Assembly: GCA_000434775.1 (NCBI GenBank)
Contig: FR895493.1
Span: forward strand, 16,881-42,005
Direction: 5' to 3'
DNA: 25,125 nt
DNA from: Eggerthella sp. CAG:368
Lineage (GTDB): Bacteria; Actinomycetota; Coriobacteriia; Coriobacteriales; Eggerthellaceae
In this document: positions 15,845-23,862 of the stretch, one piece after another
How positions within the stretch are numbered: position 1 is the first letter of the stretch
Layout of the letters: each line of letters starts with the position of its first letter
The notes under the pieces: model-generated
The model's input: the letters and a program-made list of their open reading frames with translations, nothing else
Told to the model about the DNA's origin: nothing
Databases searched by the model: none
Made by a program: the position numbers and the translations under genes

Positions 15845-18800
15845 ATGGTGAACGCACAACCCTTTTCAATTGTGGTGGCACAAACGACATCATCCGAAGA
15901 AACCAAGCGCTGCGCTGCGGCGCTTGCTCGTTTATTGAGAGGCACTGAAGTTATTGCCCTAGATGGCGATTTGGGTGCAGGAAAAACGCATTTTACTCAG
16001 GGACTTGCACAAGGACTTGGTATAAAACGCTCAGTAACAAGCCCAACTTTTAACGTTCTTGTGGTTTATGACGAGGGCAGAATTCCCCTGTATCATTTTG
16101 ATTTATATCGTCTTGAAAAGCCTGAAGAATTAGATGATATTGCGTTTGCGGAATATGTTGATTCACCAGGTATTTCCTGTATTGAGTGGGCTTCAAAATT
16201 CCCTGAAAAACTCCCCGATGAGCGCCTTGAGGTGTTTCTTGAGGTTGCTGCTGAGGACAGGCGTGAGCGCGTAATAAAGGCGCGTGCTTTTGGCATCGCG
16301 GCACACGAACTGCTCATCTGTTGGAGAAGGCAGCTGGCTGAAGGGTTTGTCGCAAAGGCTGACGCTAATGCGAAGGCTGAAGTGGGTGTCGCAGGCGCTT
16401 TGGAACCTGATAATGCTGTGGGGATGGATGCAGAGGCTTGTGTGGGTAGTGCAGAGACTGACGAGCCTATCGAAACCAACGGGGCTACTGAAACTAACAG
16501 AAGCTCAGATATTGCCGTAGATACGGAAGCTGTTGCAAATACCGAAGTTGCTATAGATGCAGGAGTTGTTGTAGATGCGGAGTCAGGAATAGACACCGGC
16601 ACAGGCTCCTTCGTACTTGCTTTTGATACTGCCAACGAAATGATCTCCATCGGTCTTGGTAAACTTGATCGCAAAAACAAACGCATCGTGCACATTGCAT
16701 CTCAAGAAGTGGGGGCATTTAGGGCGTCAAACGAAAAGCTTGTTCCAGAGATTGCTGCACTTTTTGAAAAACTCAATATTTCTCGCGAGCAAATAGCTTG
16801 CGTAGTGTGTGGACGTGGACCAGGCTCGTTTACGGGTGTGCGTATTTGTTTAGCCACAGCAAAAGGTCTTGCAATTGGCCTTGGTGTGGCGTTGTTTGGG
16901 GTATCCACGGCAGATTCACAGGCGTGGCAGTTGTGGCTCGATGGAGTCCGTGGTCCAGTTCTTGTTTTGGGTGATGCTATGCGCAAGGAAATATATCCTG
17001 TGCGCTTCGAACTCACGGATGAAGGAGTAACACGTCTCAACGCCGATATGGTCATAAAGGCGGAAGCTATAGGCGAGTGGCTAGGGTCCGCTGAACGCGA
17101 CTGCCTTATCACGGGTGATGCGCTCAAAAAATACGAAGAACTGTGCCAAGAAGTAGGTACGCTTACGAATTCTTCGTGTTGGTACCCACAAGGAAGAGGT
17201 TTATTGCGTGCAGCGCAAGATGCCTGGAAACAGGGAGTATTTGACCCCGACAATAAAACTCTTGGAAATCCCTGCACGCTTTTGCCGGTATATACGCGTC
17301 TTTCTGATGCGGAAGAACACGAACGCATTCGCTTCGCCAAGCAAAGTGACGCAGATTCGCAAACCAAAAACATCCTTCTTGAGCAAAAAGATCTTGAAAC
17401 AGGTGTTCAGGGAGAAGCTCCTCACAGCGTCATTCGTTATCAGCCCTTGGAAAACGTTTGGGCTGAGAGCGTAGCAGCGCTCGAGCAGCAGGTGATGGGG
17501 AGCGATGCCTGGAGCGCTTCCCAAATTATCGATGAACTTCCGCGCGCTGATAGAACCTGGTGGGCAGCTTACAGGGTGTCTAATCCGCAAAAGCGAACGG
17601 TAGATCCCAGAGAAGATGTTTTGGTGGGCTATGCTGGTGGCTGGATTGTCGACGGGCAAGTCCAAATTCTCAAAATCGCTTCGAGCCCCGAATGTCGTCG
17701 TATGGGCATTGCGCGTGAACTCATCACGCGTGTGGCACTTGATGCGCGCGATTTGGGCGCCCGCGAAATGACCCTCGAAGTGCGCGTTTCCAATAAGGGC
17801 GCTCATGCTTTTTATGAGCAGTTAGGACTTAAGAACATAGGAAAGCGTCCAAGATATTATTCCGACAAGGAAGATGCATTCATTTACACTGGGCCGTTGC
17901 CTATTGCAGAACATGACGTTGCTGGTATGGATTTGCGTATCAACGCTGCGGCAACAAAAATAGAAACCACGGGAACAACCCCATCTGAACTCATCTTGGC
18001 CATTGAATCGTCTTGTGATGAAACGGCGGTCGCCCTTATTGATGGCGATGGAACTATTCTCTCCGATGTTGTTGCTTCGCAGATTGATTTTCACTCTCGC
18101 TTTGGTGGAGTAGTGCCCGAAATTGCAAGCCGTAAACATATTGAAGCAATCGGTGGTGTGGTAGAAGAATGCCTTGCTCAGACGAGCGCTAAAGTAGGGC
18201 AGGTGCTTTCGTGGCACAACCTTTCAGCGGTGGCTGTTACCTATGCTCCAGGGCTGGTTGGAGCGCTGGTGGTTGGTATGGCCTTTGCGAAGGGCCTTGC
18301 CTGGGCAATAGATGTTCCCCTGATTGGCGTGAATCATCTTGAAGGGCATTTGTATGCGAATAAAATTGCCCATGCAGACATCAAACCCCCTATGGTTGTC
18401 TCGCTTGTTTCGGGTGGTCACACCATGCTTGTGCATGTCAAAGACTGGGGTTCCTATGAAACTATGGGAACCACGCTTGATGATGCCGTAGGAGAAGCAT
18501 TCGATAAAGTGGCAAAGGCGATGGGTCTTGGGTATCCCGGGGGTCCCATCATTTCTAAACTTGCGGCGAAGGGAAACCCTAAGGCGGTCAGATTCCCGCG
18601 TGCATTGATGCATTCGGGCGATTTACAGTTTTCCCTTTCAGGTCTTAAAACTTCAGTGATGACATACCTGCAAAAAGAGCGAGCAGCAGGAAGGGAGCCA
18701 AATCAGTGTGATGTTGCGGCAAGTTTCCAAGCTGCTGTAGTAGATGTTCAGGTGGCAAAAGCGCGTACGGCGCTCGAGCAAACTGGAGCGAAAGAGTTTT

Positions 18801-19018
18801 GCTTGGGCGGTGGTGTTGCAGCGAACCCTGCGCTGCGCAAGGCATACGAAGAAATGTGTGATGAATTAGGAGTTCGTTTAACCATGCCCCCGCTTTCAGC
18901 ATGTACCGACAACGCCGCTATGATTGCCCTCGTGGCACTCGATCGTTTTCAGGAAGGCAAGTTCTTTAGTCTTTCCTGCGACGTTAAGGCCCATGTTTCT
19001 TTGGATGAGCCGTACTAA
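15845..19018 (+). CDS. TsaE-TsaB-RimI-TsaD four-domain fusion (t6A synthesis and S18 acetylation)
   Basis: One uninterrupted 1057-residue frame joins four usually separate proteins. TsaE (about 1-160): ATPase with P-loop GDLGAGKT (41-48) and SCIEWASKF. Acidic linker (about 165-252). TsaB (about 254-490): FVLAFDTAN start and GRGPGSFTGVR (323-333). RimI (about 528-685): GNAT N-acetyltransferase with RRMGIA at the CoA loop and LEVRVSNKGAHAFY. TsaD (about 716-1052): AIESSCDETAVA, metal ligands HLEGH (831-835), SGGHT, and DNAAM with Asp1022. TsaB, TsaD and TsaE work together to put threonylcarbamoyl on A37 of ANN-reading tRNAs; TsaC, which makes the donor, is not here. RimI acetylates ribosomal protein S18. 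Every domain keeps its key residues, so all look active. AGAAGGG precedes the ATG. It ends the coaX/fhs-side cluster. The N-terminal TsaE addition is the unusual part. Confidence 0.95.
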   Translation: MVNAQPFSIVVAQTTSSEETKRCAAALARLLRGTEVIALDGDLGAGKTHFTQGLAQGLGIKRSVTSPTFNVLVVYDEGRIPLYHFDLYRLEKPEELDDIAFAEYVDSPGISCIEWASKFPEKLPDERLEVFLEVAAEDRRERVIKARAFGIAAHELLICWRRQLAEGFVAKADANAKAEVGVAGALEPDNAVGMDAEACVGSAETDEPIETNGATETNRSSDIAVDTEAVANTEVAIDAGVVVDAESGIDTGTGSFVLAFDTANEMISIGLGKLDRKNKRIVHIASQEVGAFRASNEKLVPEIAALFEKLNISREQIACVVCGRGPGSFTGVRICLATAKGLAIGLGVALFGVSTADSQAWQLWLDGVRGPVLVLGDAMRKEIYPVRFELTDEGVTRLNADMVIKAEAIGEWLGSAERDCLITGDALKKYEELCQEVGTLTNSSCWYPQGRGLLRAAQDAWKQGVFDPDNKTLGNPCTLLPVYTRLSDAEEHERIRFAKQSDADSQTKNILLEQKDLETGVQGEAPHSVIRYQPLENVWAESVAALEQQVMGSDAWSASQIIDELPRADRTWWAAYRVSNPQKRTVDPREDVLVGYAGGWIVDGQVQILKIASSPECRRMGIARELITRVALDARDLGAREMTLEVRVSNKGAHAFYEQLGLKNIGKRPRYYSDKEDAFIYTGPLPIAEHDVAGMDLRINAAATKIETTGTTPSELILAIESSCDETAVALIDGDGTILSDVVASQIDFHSRFGGVVPEIASRKHIEAIGGVVEECLAQTSAKVGQVLSWHNLSAVAVTYAPGLVGALVVGMAFAKGLAWAIDVPLIGVNHLEGHLYANKIAHADIKPPMVVSLVSGGHTMLVHVKDWGSYETMGTTLDDAVGEAFDKVAKAMGLGYPGGPIISKLAAKGNPKAVRFPRALMHSGDLQFSLSGLKTSVMTYLQKERAAGREPNQCDVAASFQAAVVDVQVAKARTALEQTGAKEFCLGGGVAANPALRKAYEEMCDELGVRLTMPPLSACTDNAAMIALVALDRFQEGKFFSLSCDVKAHVSLDEPY

Positions 19019-19273
19019 CGCTCGAACATATGAGCCGCGCAAACGCTACCCCATAAACTCGAACGCGCATCTGTGTAAAAACTACTGCTTTGATCTGAAC
19101 GTGTGGAAGCGCAAAACTAACGCTTGAGCTGTGTAATCGCACGGGTCGCACCACGCACTAATGCATCTACGCGTGAGCTATCACAGAGTTCCTGTAGGAG
19201 TAAGGCAACGGTGGAAACAGGAGTTGCCGTAGACACAAATACTGCTGTACTAAAAACTACGGCAGCAGAAAAA

Positions 19274-19897
19274 TTATTGCAGTCCGGGAATTTTGATTTC
19301 ATCAAAGGAGGTATTTCCACTCCCGGGAGGAACCATACGATCGAGCGGCATAACAACCAATCCAAGGTTTTCCACGTACGCATAAATTTCCATGCCACGC
19401 TTGCAGCGGAATGTGCACTCTACGCAGGGGTTTTTGTCACAGTATGCAAAGGCATCTTCATCGGCAAAACCAAACACAATAGGAGGCCATTTTTTTGGCA
19501 TAACATATTTGGTCATAATGCCCGTAAATGTCTTTAAAGAAAACCATCGAGGCTTGCAGGTGGGATCTTTGACCGACCACGTAACATTGAGTCCGTTGCT
19601 GTTCATGCCGCCAACAATTTGGTAATTTAGTTTAATCTTGTCTTCGACTTCTTCGTGAGGAATTGGCTTAAGGAGTTCCATAGGTTCTCCGCAGCATTCA
19701 GGGTGAAATTCTGCATTAGAATAGGGAGGCTCGTTGATAAGTGAGCGCTCTCCGTCATTGCGAAGGGTAATTTCTCCGCCGTGGTCGAGTGCTGCGAAAA
19801 CGTGACCACAGGTCTTGCAGCGGAAAAAAGGGACATGCGCTGCTGTGACGCGGGGCTTCCAGGTGGCATGCGTGCGGGTTGGGCTAAAATCTGCCAT
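19274..19897 (-). CDS. Desulforedoxin-like protein with an extra cysteine cluster
   Basis: A 207-residue protein. Residues 24-78 look like a desulforedoxin-type iron site: C27-x2-C30 and the pair C68-C69 followed by GEPMELLKP, with an unusually long insertion between them. The superoxide-reductase active site (HxxxxxHY and C-x2-H) of full desulfoferrodoxins is not visible, so I do not call it a superoxide reductase. The remaining 130 residues are unrecognised but contain C153-x4-C158-x2-C161-x3-C165, a possible second metal or Fe-S site. The start at 19897 is fixed by AGGAGG seven bases upstream; the frame is open to 19936. It is divergent from the crotonase gene. A redox role is inferred; partners are unknown. 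Confidence 0.7.
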   Translation of the reverse strand: MADFSPTRTHATWKPRVTAAHVPFFRCKTCGHVFAALDHGGEITLRNDGERSLINEPPYSNAEFHPECCGEPMELLKPIPHEEVEDKIKLNYQIVGGMNSNGLNVTWSVKDPTCKPRWFSLKTFTGIMTKYVMPKKWPPIVFGFADEDAFAYCDKNPCVECTFRCKRGMEIYAYVENLGLVVMPLDRMVPPGSGNTSFDEIKIPGLQ

Positions 19898-19985
19898 TTG
19901 TATTCCTCCTGTTGATGCGGAGAGTTTACGCATCATCCTTACAAATATTTAGCAAAATAAATACTACGCGCTTCATGATTCATTC

Positions 19986-20014
19986 TTGACAATGAAAGCA
20001 TAGAAAACTACGAT
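19986..20014 (+). promoter_or_regulatory. Strong sigma-70-type promoter for the crotonase gene
   Basis: A perfect TTGACA (19986-19991), an ideal 17-base spacer and TACGAT (20009-20014) place the transcript start near 20021, about 40 bases before the ATG. A GGAAGGGG ribosome site precedes the start. This fits the gene's highly biased codon use. Confidence 0.65.
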
Positions 20015-20061
20015 GAATAGGCATTCAAACTATTAGTTTCAGAAATGGAAGGGGTATACGT

Positions 20062-20946
20062 ATGAGCGTCTACCAAGAGGCATATCATTTGCCAGAGTTT
20101 ACCTATGACAAGTATGAAATGCTCAAGATCGAACAGCGTGGTCCTGTTTACATCTGTTCTTTCAACGATCCAGGTAACCTTAATGCAATGTCATACAAGC
20201 AGATGACTGAGTACAATGACTTCTTGAACTTGGTTCGCTATGACAAAGACTGCCGCGTTATTGTTCTTACTGGCGAAGGTAAATCTTTCTGCGCTGGCTT
20301 TAACTTGAACGACTTGTTCCTCGAGCCACCTGAGGATATGGGCCGCATCCAGCGTGACTTCTATGTAATGCAGCGTATCTGCTCTGACCAGGTACTCAAC
20401 ATGGCTAAGTGCGAGCAGCCAATCATCGGTGCTCTCAAGGGCTTCGCTGTTGGTGGCGGTCTTTCTATCGCAACCGCTTGCGATATGCGTATCTTGGGCG
20501 AGTCCTTCAAGATGAACGCTGGCTACCTCTCCATTGGTTATACCGGTACCGACATGTCTGGCTCTTTCTACTTGCCAAAGATCGTTGGTTACGCACGTGC
20601 TTGCGAAATCCTCATGAACCCACGCCGCTTCAAGGCAGAACAGCTTGCTGATTGGGGCTATGCTGTTAAGGTTGTTCCAGACGAGGAAGTTGTTGAAGAG
20701 GCAGTTAAGTTGGCTGAGGAAATCTGCCGCGAAACTTCTCCATTTGGTCTTCGTCTTACCAAGGAAGCTCTCCAGAGCTCTCTCGACGGTCTCTCACTTG
20801 CTGATCAGGTTAAGATGGAGAACCGCAACCAGGTACTCGCTGCTAACACCCAGGACGCTTATTGGGGCATGCAGAAGATGAATCCTAAGAACCGCGAAGA
20901 AGTTAAGTCTCATCCAGAGAAGTACGTTATTACTAACAACCTCTAA
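20062..20946 (+). CDS. Crotonase-family enoyl-CoA hydratase/isomerase
   Basis: A 294-residue crotonase-fold enzyme acting on an acyl-CoA thioester in the cytosol. The oxyanion-hole segments are clear: SFCAGFNLND (75-84) and GFAVGGGLS (127-135). Neither catalytic Glu of enoyl-CoA hydratase is present: Ser135 stands at the Glu144 position and Ala153/Gly154 at Glu164. Asp164 in GYTGTDMSGSFYLP lines up with the Asp of dienoyl-CoA isomerase-like members, so isomerisation, racemisation or another reaction is as likely as hydration. The gene has a strong promoter, a hairpin terminator, and codons typical of highly expressed genes (AAG, AAC, CGC/CGT, ATC). Neighbouring CoA-transferase and CaiA-like dehydrogenase genes suggest a shared pathway; the substrate is unknown. 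Confidence 0.85.
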   Translation: MSVYQEAYHLPEFTYDKYEMLKIEQRGPVYICSFNDPGNLNAMSYKQMTEYNDFLNLVRYDKDCRVIVLTGEGKSFCAGFNLNDLFLEPPEDMGRIQRDFYVMQRICSDQVLNMAKCEQPIIGALKGFAVGGGLSIATACDMRILGESFKMNAGYLSIGYTGTDMSGSFYLPKIVGYARACEILMNPRRFKAEQLADWGYAVKVVPDEEVVEEAVKLAEEICRETSPFGLRLTKEALQSSLDGLSLADQVKMENRNQVLAANTQDAYWGMQKMNPKNREEVKSHPEKYVITNNL

Positions 20947-21011
20947 GCCAGATGCTTTGTGGAGTCGTTTAGGTTCGTCTAAACATACGTTCTTTAAACA
21001 GACCAAAACTA

Positions 21012-21042
21012 AGGGAGTCCGAGAAATCGGGCTCCCTCTTTT
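21012..21042 (+). terminator. Rho-independent terminator after the crotonase gene
   Basis: AGGGAGTCCGA and TCGGGCTCCCT (21012-21037) form an 11-bp stem with one T-G wobble and a GAAA tetraloop, followed by CTTTT. It lies 65 bases after the stop, so the crotonase gene is probably a single-gene transcript. Confidence 0.85.
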
Positions 21043-21231
21043 GTGTTAATTGTATTTGCGAAGTGCTTCTTATGAAGGAGTGTCTGTCCCTTCAAGAAAG
21101 AAGTATCGGACAGAAACAGTAAAATGTCCAATTTGTTGGGTATAAAACAGAACTTTCTTATGCTATTTATCGATATGACGGTAATTCTGCTTGACGTAGG
21201 AATAAGGAATGTGGACACGTTCATAAAGTTG

Positions 21232-21260
21232 TTACACAAATCTTCCAAAATAGGTATAAA
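21232..21260 (+). promoter_or_regulatory. Candidate promoter of the CoA-transferase gene
   Basis: TTACAC (21232-21237), a 17-base spacer and TATAAA (21255-21260) give a start near 21267 and hence a leader of about 235 bases. The -10 is good, the -35 poor. An upstream imperfect hairpin built on TCTGTCC (21083-21089) and GGACAGA (21108-21114) could be an operator or a leftover structure. Confidence 0.4.
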
Positions 21261-21289
21261 AAGACGTTTTTCACCAAGAAAAGGGGCTA

Positions 21290-21416
21290 ATTCATAGCCT
21301 GTACCTATGAATCTAAAGAAAAAAATAGGGAAAATCCGGACAAAGTTTGAGTACTGACCATGCAAACGAACAACACAAGAGAGGATACTGAAACAGTACT
21401 ATTTTTCCCATGGTCA
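21290..21416 (+). promoter_or_regulatory. Structured 5' leader of the CoA-transferase gene
   Basis: Three features stand out. ATTCATAG/CTATGAAT (21290-21297/21305-21312) is a perfect 8-bp hairpin with a 7-base loop. AGTACTG (21350-21356) can pair with CAGTACT (21394-21400). TGACCATG (21355-21362) can pair with CATGGTCA (21409-21416). The last two share bases and cannot form together, so the leader may switch between two folds. No known riboswitch class is recognised and no T-run terminator is seen. Confidence 0.4.
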
Positions 21417-21500
21417 TAGCGTGCATCTATTTCCGAAACGCGTGCGTTGCTTTGTCTCATGGGCAGATCTAGGTTCCAGACAACGAAAGGAGATTTCTGT

Positions 21501-22811
21501 ATGTCAACTACAGAAAAACTCAATGGCTACGGCCCACTTGCTGGCGTTAAAGTTGTTGAGCTCTGCGAATGGGTAGCTGCTCCTGCTGCAGTACGCTGCC
21601 TCTCTGAAATGGGCGCAACAATCTATAAGGTAGAACCTCCTTATGGTGATGCTCAGCGCACCCAGGGTCCTGGTTTTGGTTGCGAACAGACCGAGACCGA
21701 AGATCCTACTATCGACCTCAACAACACCAACAAGAACTTCATCTCCATTAACTTGAAGAATGAAGACGGCATGGCTTTCATGAAAAAGCTTCTTGCTGAG
21801 GCTGACGTTTTTGTTAACAACTTGCGTGACAAAGCTCTTATCAAGATGGGTCTTGACTACCCAACCTTGAGCAAAGAATTCCCTAATCTTATTTGGGCTC
21901 AGATGCGCGGTTATGGCGAGTATGGTCCTGAGAAGGACAGCCCTGGTTTTGACGCCGTATGCTGGGCTGCTCGTGGTGGTGTTGCAAACGTTTTCCGTGA
22001 GGATGGAGAATCTCCTGCAATCGCTCCTCAAGCATTCGGTGACTACAATGTAGGTCACATGCTTGCAACTGGTATTCTTGCTGCTCTCTTCAACCGTACT
22101 CGTACGGGCAAGGGCGAAAAGGTTGTAACTAACCTTTATGCTGGCGCTATTTGGGCTGGTAACATTGGTATCTGCGCTACGCAGTTCGGTGCTCCTTATC
22201 CTAAATCACGTAAGCACGTTCCAAATCCATTCAACAACACCTATCGTACCTACGACGAGAAGTGGATTTACATCTGCATGCCTCAGTACGATAAGTACTA
22301 CCCAATGATGATGGGTCTCTTTGGTCATGATGATCAGATCGACAACCCAGACACCAACAACCTCACTTCTTTGAAGGCTTCTGGTAAGAATGTTGAAGTT
22401 ATTCAGTGGCTTGAAGAAGCTTTCGCTAAGAAGACGTTTGATGAGTGGATGGCAATCTTCAAAGAGAACCAGGTACCTGCTCAGAAGTGCTTCCGCTACA
22501 CCGACATCGTAAAAGACGAAGAAGCATATGCAAACGACGCTTTGCGCATGGTCGAGTACAAGGAATGGGGCAATCGTGCACTTCCTATGACTCCTCTCCG
22601 TTTCGGTGGTTATGGCGATCCTCCTATTATTCTTTCCAAGCCTGTTGGTTATCACACCGCAGAGTTCATGAAGGAATTCGGTTACACTGACGATCAGATC
22701 AAGGCTATGGACGAAGAGGGCGCAGTTGTTGTATACAAGGGCGAGCCTATCGAAGATCGTATCTTTGTTTCTAAGCGTCAGGCTGAAGGCGAAGCTCCTT
22801 GCAATTGGTAA
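21501..22811 (+). CDS. Family III (CaiB/BaiF-type) CoA-transferase
   Basis: A 436-residue CoA-transferase that moves CoA between carboxylic acids by way of an aspartyl-CoA anhydride. The catalytic Asp is Asp151 in DSPGFDAVCWAARGG; the N-terminal GPLAGVKVVEL and ATIYKVEPP segments are typical. The detailed pattern (DLNNTNKNFISINLK, RGYGEYGP) looks most like the FldA/HadA branch, which activates aryl-lactates or 2-hydroxyisocaproate, but no 2-hydroxyacyl-CoA dehydratase is in the window, so carnitine/crotonobetaine-type or other substrates stay open. AAAGGAGA precedes ATG 21501; the frame is open further to 21447 without support. Codon use is as strongly biased as in the crotonase gene. A strong terminator follows. 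Confidence 0.9.
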   Translation: MSTTEKLNGYGPLAGVKVVELCEWVAAPAAVRCLSEMGATIYKVEPPYGDAQRTQGPGFGCEQTETEDPTIDLNNTNKNFISINLKNEDGMAFMKKLLAEADVFVNNLRDKALIKMGLDYPTLSKEFPNLIWAQMRGYGEYGPEKDSPGFDAVCWAARGGVANVFREDGESPAIAPQAFGDYNVGHMLATGILAALFNRTRTGKGEKVVTNLYAGAIWAGNIGICATQFGAPYPKSRKHVPNPFNNTYRTYDEKWIYICMPQYDKYYPMMMGLFGHDDQIDNPDTNNLTSLKASGKNVEVIQWLEEAFAKKTFDEWMAIFKENQVPAQKCFRYTDIVKDEEAYANDALRMVEYKEWGNRALPMTPLRFGGYGDPPIILSKPVGYHTAEFMKEFGYTDDQIKAMDEEGAVVVYKGEPIEDRIFVSKRQAEGEAPCNW

Positions 22812-22850
22812 ATCATTTGATTTGCTAAATCTACAGATTTGTTCTGAATT

Positions 22851-22876
22851 AAAGCCACCCTTCGGGGTGGCTTTTT
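22851..22876 (+). terminator. Rho-independent terminator after the CoA-transferase gene
   Basis: AAAGCCACCC (22851-22860), a TTCG loop, and GGGTGGCTTT (22865-22874) form a perfect 10-bp stem that runs into a short T-run, 40 bases after the stop. Confidence 0.93.
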
Positions 22877-23071
22877 GTGCATGCAAAACAATGGAATTGA
22901 TGAGCCAAGAGTTGGCCTGTAGGCTTATAGGGCAAAAGTGAGTTTGATTGAGGGAGCTGAGCAGTTAATTTCATTTCTTATGTAAAAGAATTACTACAAT
23001 CGAGGTTTTCTACTCGGTTAGAAAGCGTGTCTGATGCTTGATGTTTTTATAGGTCAATTTAGGGTTATGGG
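22877..23071. other. Gene-free stretch between two convergent transcripts
   Basis: With the bases up to 23247 this makes a gap of over 400 bases. Apart from the two terminators nothing with a start, ribosome site or recognisable family is seen on either strand, and no tRNA fold. Confidence 0.5.
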
Positions 23072-23100
23072 AAAAATAGCGCCCAACAAGTGGGCGCTAT
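23072..23100 (-). terminator. Terminator of the iron-sulfur flavoprotein gene
   Basis: ATAGCGCCCA (23076-23085) and TGGGCGCTAT (23091-23100) form a perfect 10-bp stem with a 5-base loop. The A-run at 23072-23076 becomes a T-run on the minus strand. It lies about 150 bases past the stop of the minus-strand gene. On the plus strand no T-run follows, so it serves the minus transcript. Confidence 0.8.
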
Positions 23101-23247
23101 GGCATATAAAGCTTGGGAAATGCGCCTTGTGCATAGTTTAGTGAGTACGCTTATGCGGGATTCAGCAAACTCCCTTTTGCACGGTATACCAAGCTTAAAA
23201 GAGAGAGAGTTTAGTATAAACAGGCACAAAATCAATCGATTGAAAAG

Positions 23248-23862
23248 CTATGCAAGCTTTTCAATGAGTTCAACCATGTCTTTGCCAAGTTGTCTTGCAA
23301 TCACGGGAGCAATTTCGTCTTCTTCAACGCTGCGACGCCAACGAGGCTTTCCGTCTTTCATGCCCGCCATTAAAGAACCGGTGATGCTAGAAGCAATAAC
23401 AGGACCTTCAGGACGAGGATGGACGGTCAAGGTTTCATGCGTTGCCCAGAACTGACGCAAAATTTCATTGGTTGCTTCAGCACCGCAGTTGTCAAGACCA
23501 GACATGGTAAGGTAACCCGTAACTTTACCTTTAAGCTGGTTTGCAACCATGTGCATAGGACGGGTGCGATCGATAAAGCACTTGGTGCGTGCCGTAACGT
23601 TACTGAAGTAGTCGGGCGAACCAAGGATAATGCCGTTTGCCTCAAGCATTTTTTCTTTGAGTTCAGTCATATCGTCATCAATGGTGCACTTTGGGCCAAA
23701 CAAACACTTGTTACAGCCAACACAGTATTCAATATCAAGTTCAGAAAGTTCAACTAATTCGGTTTCTGCTCCTAAAGCCGCCGCTTCTTCGAGTGCGTAG
23801 TTGAGCAGCTTTGCGGTGTTTTCGCCAGCACGATGGCTGCCATTAATGGCGAGAATTTTCAT
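23248..23862 (-). CDS. Iron-sulfur flavoprotein (NADPH-dependent FMN reductase family)
   Basis: A 204-residue flavodoxin-fold protein. The N-terminal KILAINGSHRAGENTAKLL is the FMN phosphate loop of the family. C47-x2-C50-x2-C53-x5-C59 matches the compact cysteine motif of archaeal and clostridial iron-sulfur flavoproteins (Isf), which hold an FMN and a 4Fe-4S cluster and pass electrons to low-potential carriers or detoxify O2/H2O2. GSPDYFSNVTARTKCFIDR is the usual second flavin segment. The start at 23862 is preferred: GAGGGG lies just upstream and the protein begins at the fold's first strand; the frame is open 13 codons further. It stands alone with its own terminator. Confidence 0.87.
   Translation of the reverse strand: MKILAINGSHRAGENTAKLLNYALEEAAALGAETELVELSELDIEYCVGCNKCLFGPKCTIDDDMTELKEKMLEANGIILGSPDYFSNVTARTKCFIDRTRPMHMVANQLKGKVTGYLTMSGLDNCGAEATNEILRQFWATHETLTVHPRPEGPVIASSITGSLMAGMKDGKPRWRRSVEEDEIAPVIARQLGKDMVELIEKLA

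Noticed and set aside
16093..16695. Minus-strand 200-codon Ser/Ala/Thr-rich frame
   Set aside because: Mirror of the Ala/Val/Asp/Glu-rich linker in the tsa fusion; no start signal and no family.
19204..19268. Overlapping inverted repeats (GGCAAC/GTTGCC, TGCCGTAG/CTACGGCA, CTGCTG/CAGCAG) between the tsa fusion and the minus-strand gene
   Set aside because: Loops are long and no T-run follows on either strand, so they do not make convincing terminators; may be chance.
19117..19398. Minus-strand 93-codon frame overlapping the end of the desulforedoxin-like gene, with a natural-looking tail after 19274
   Set aside because: No ribosome site, start inside another gene, hydrophobic low-complexity content and no recognised family. 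It could be a fossil gene end, but support is too thin.
19274..19897. Calling the gene a superoxide reductase (desulfoferrodoxin)
   Set aside because: Only the desulforedoxin-type cysteines are visible; the histidine-cysteine iron site of superoxide reductase is not found.
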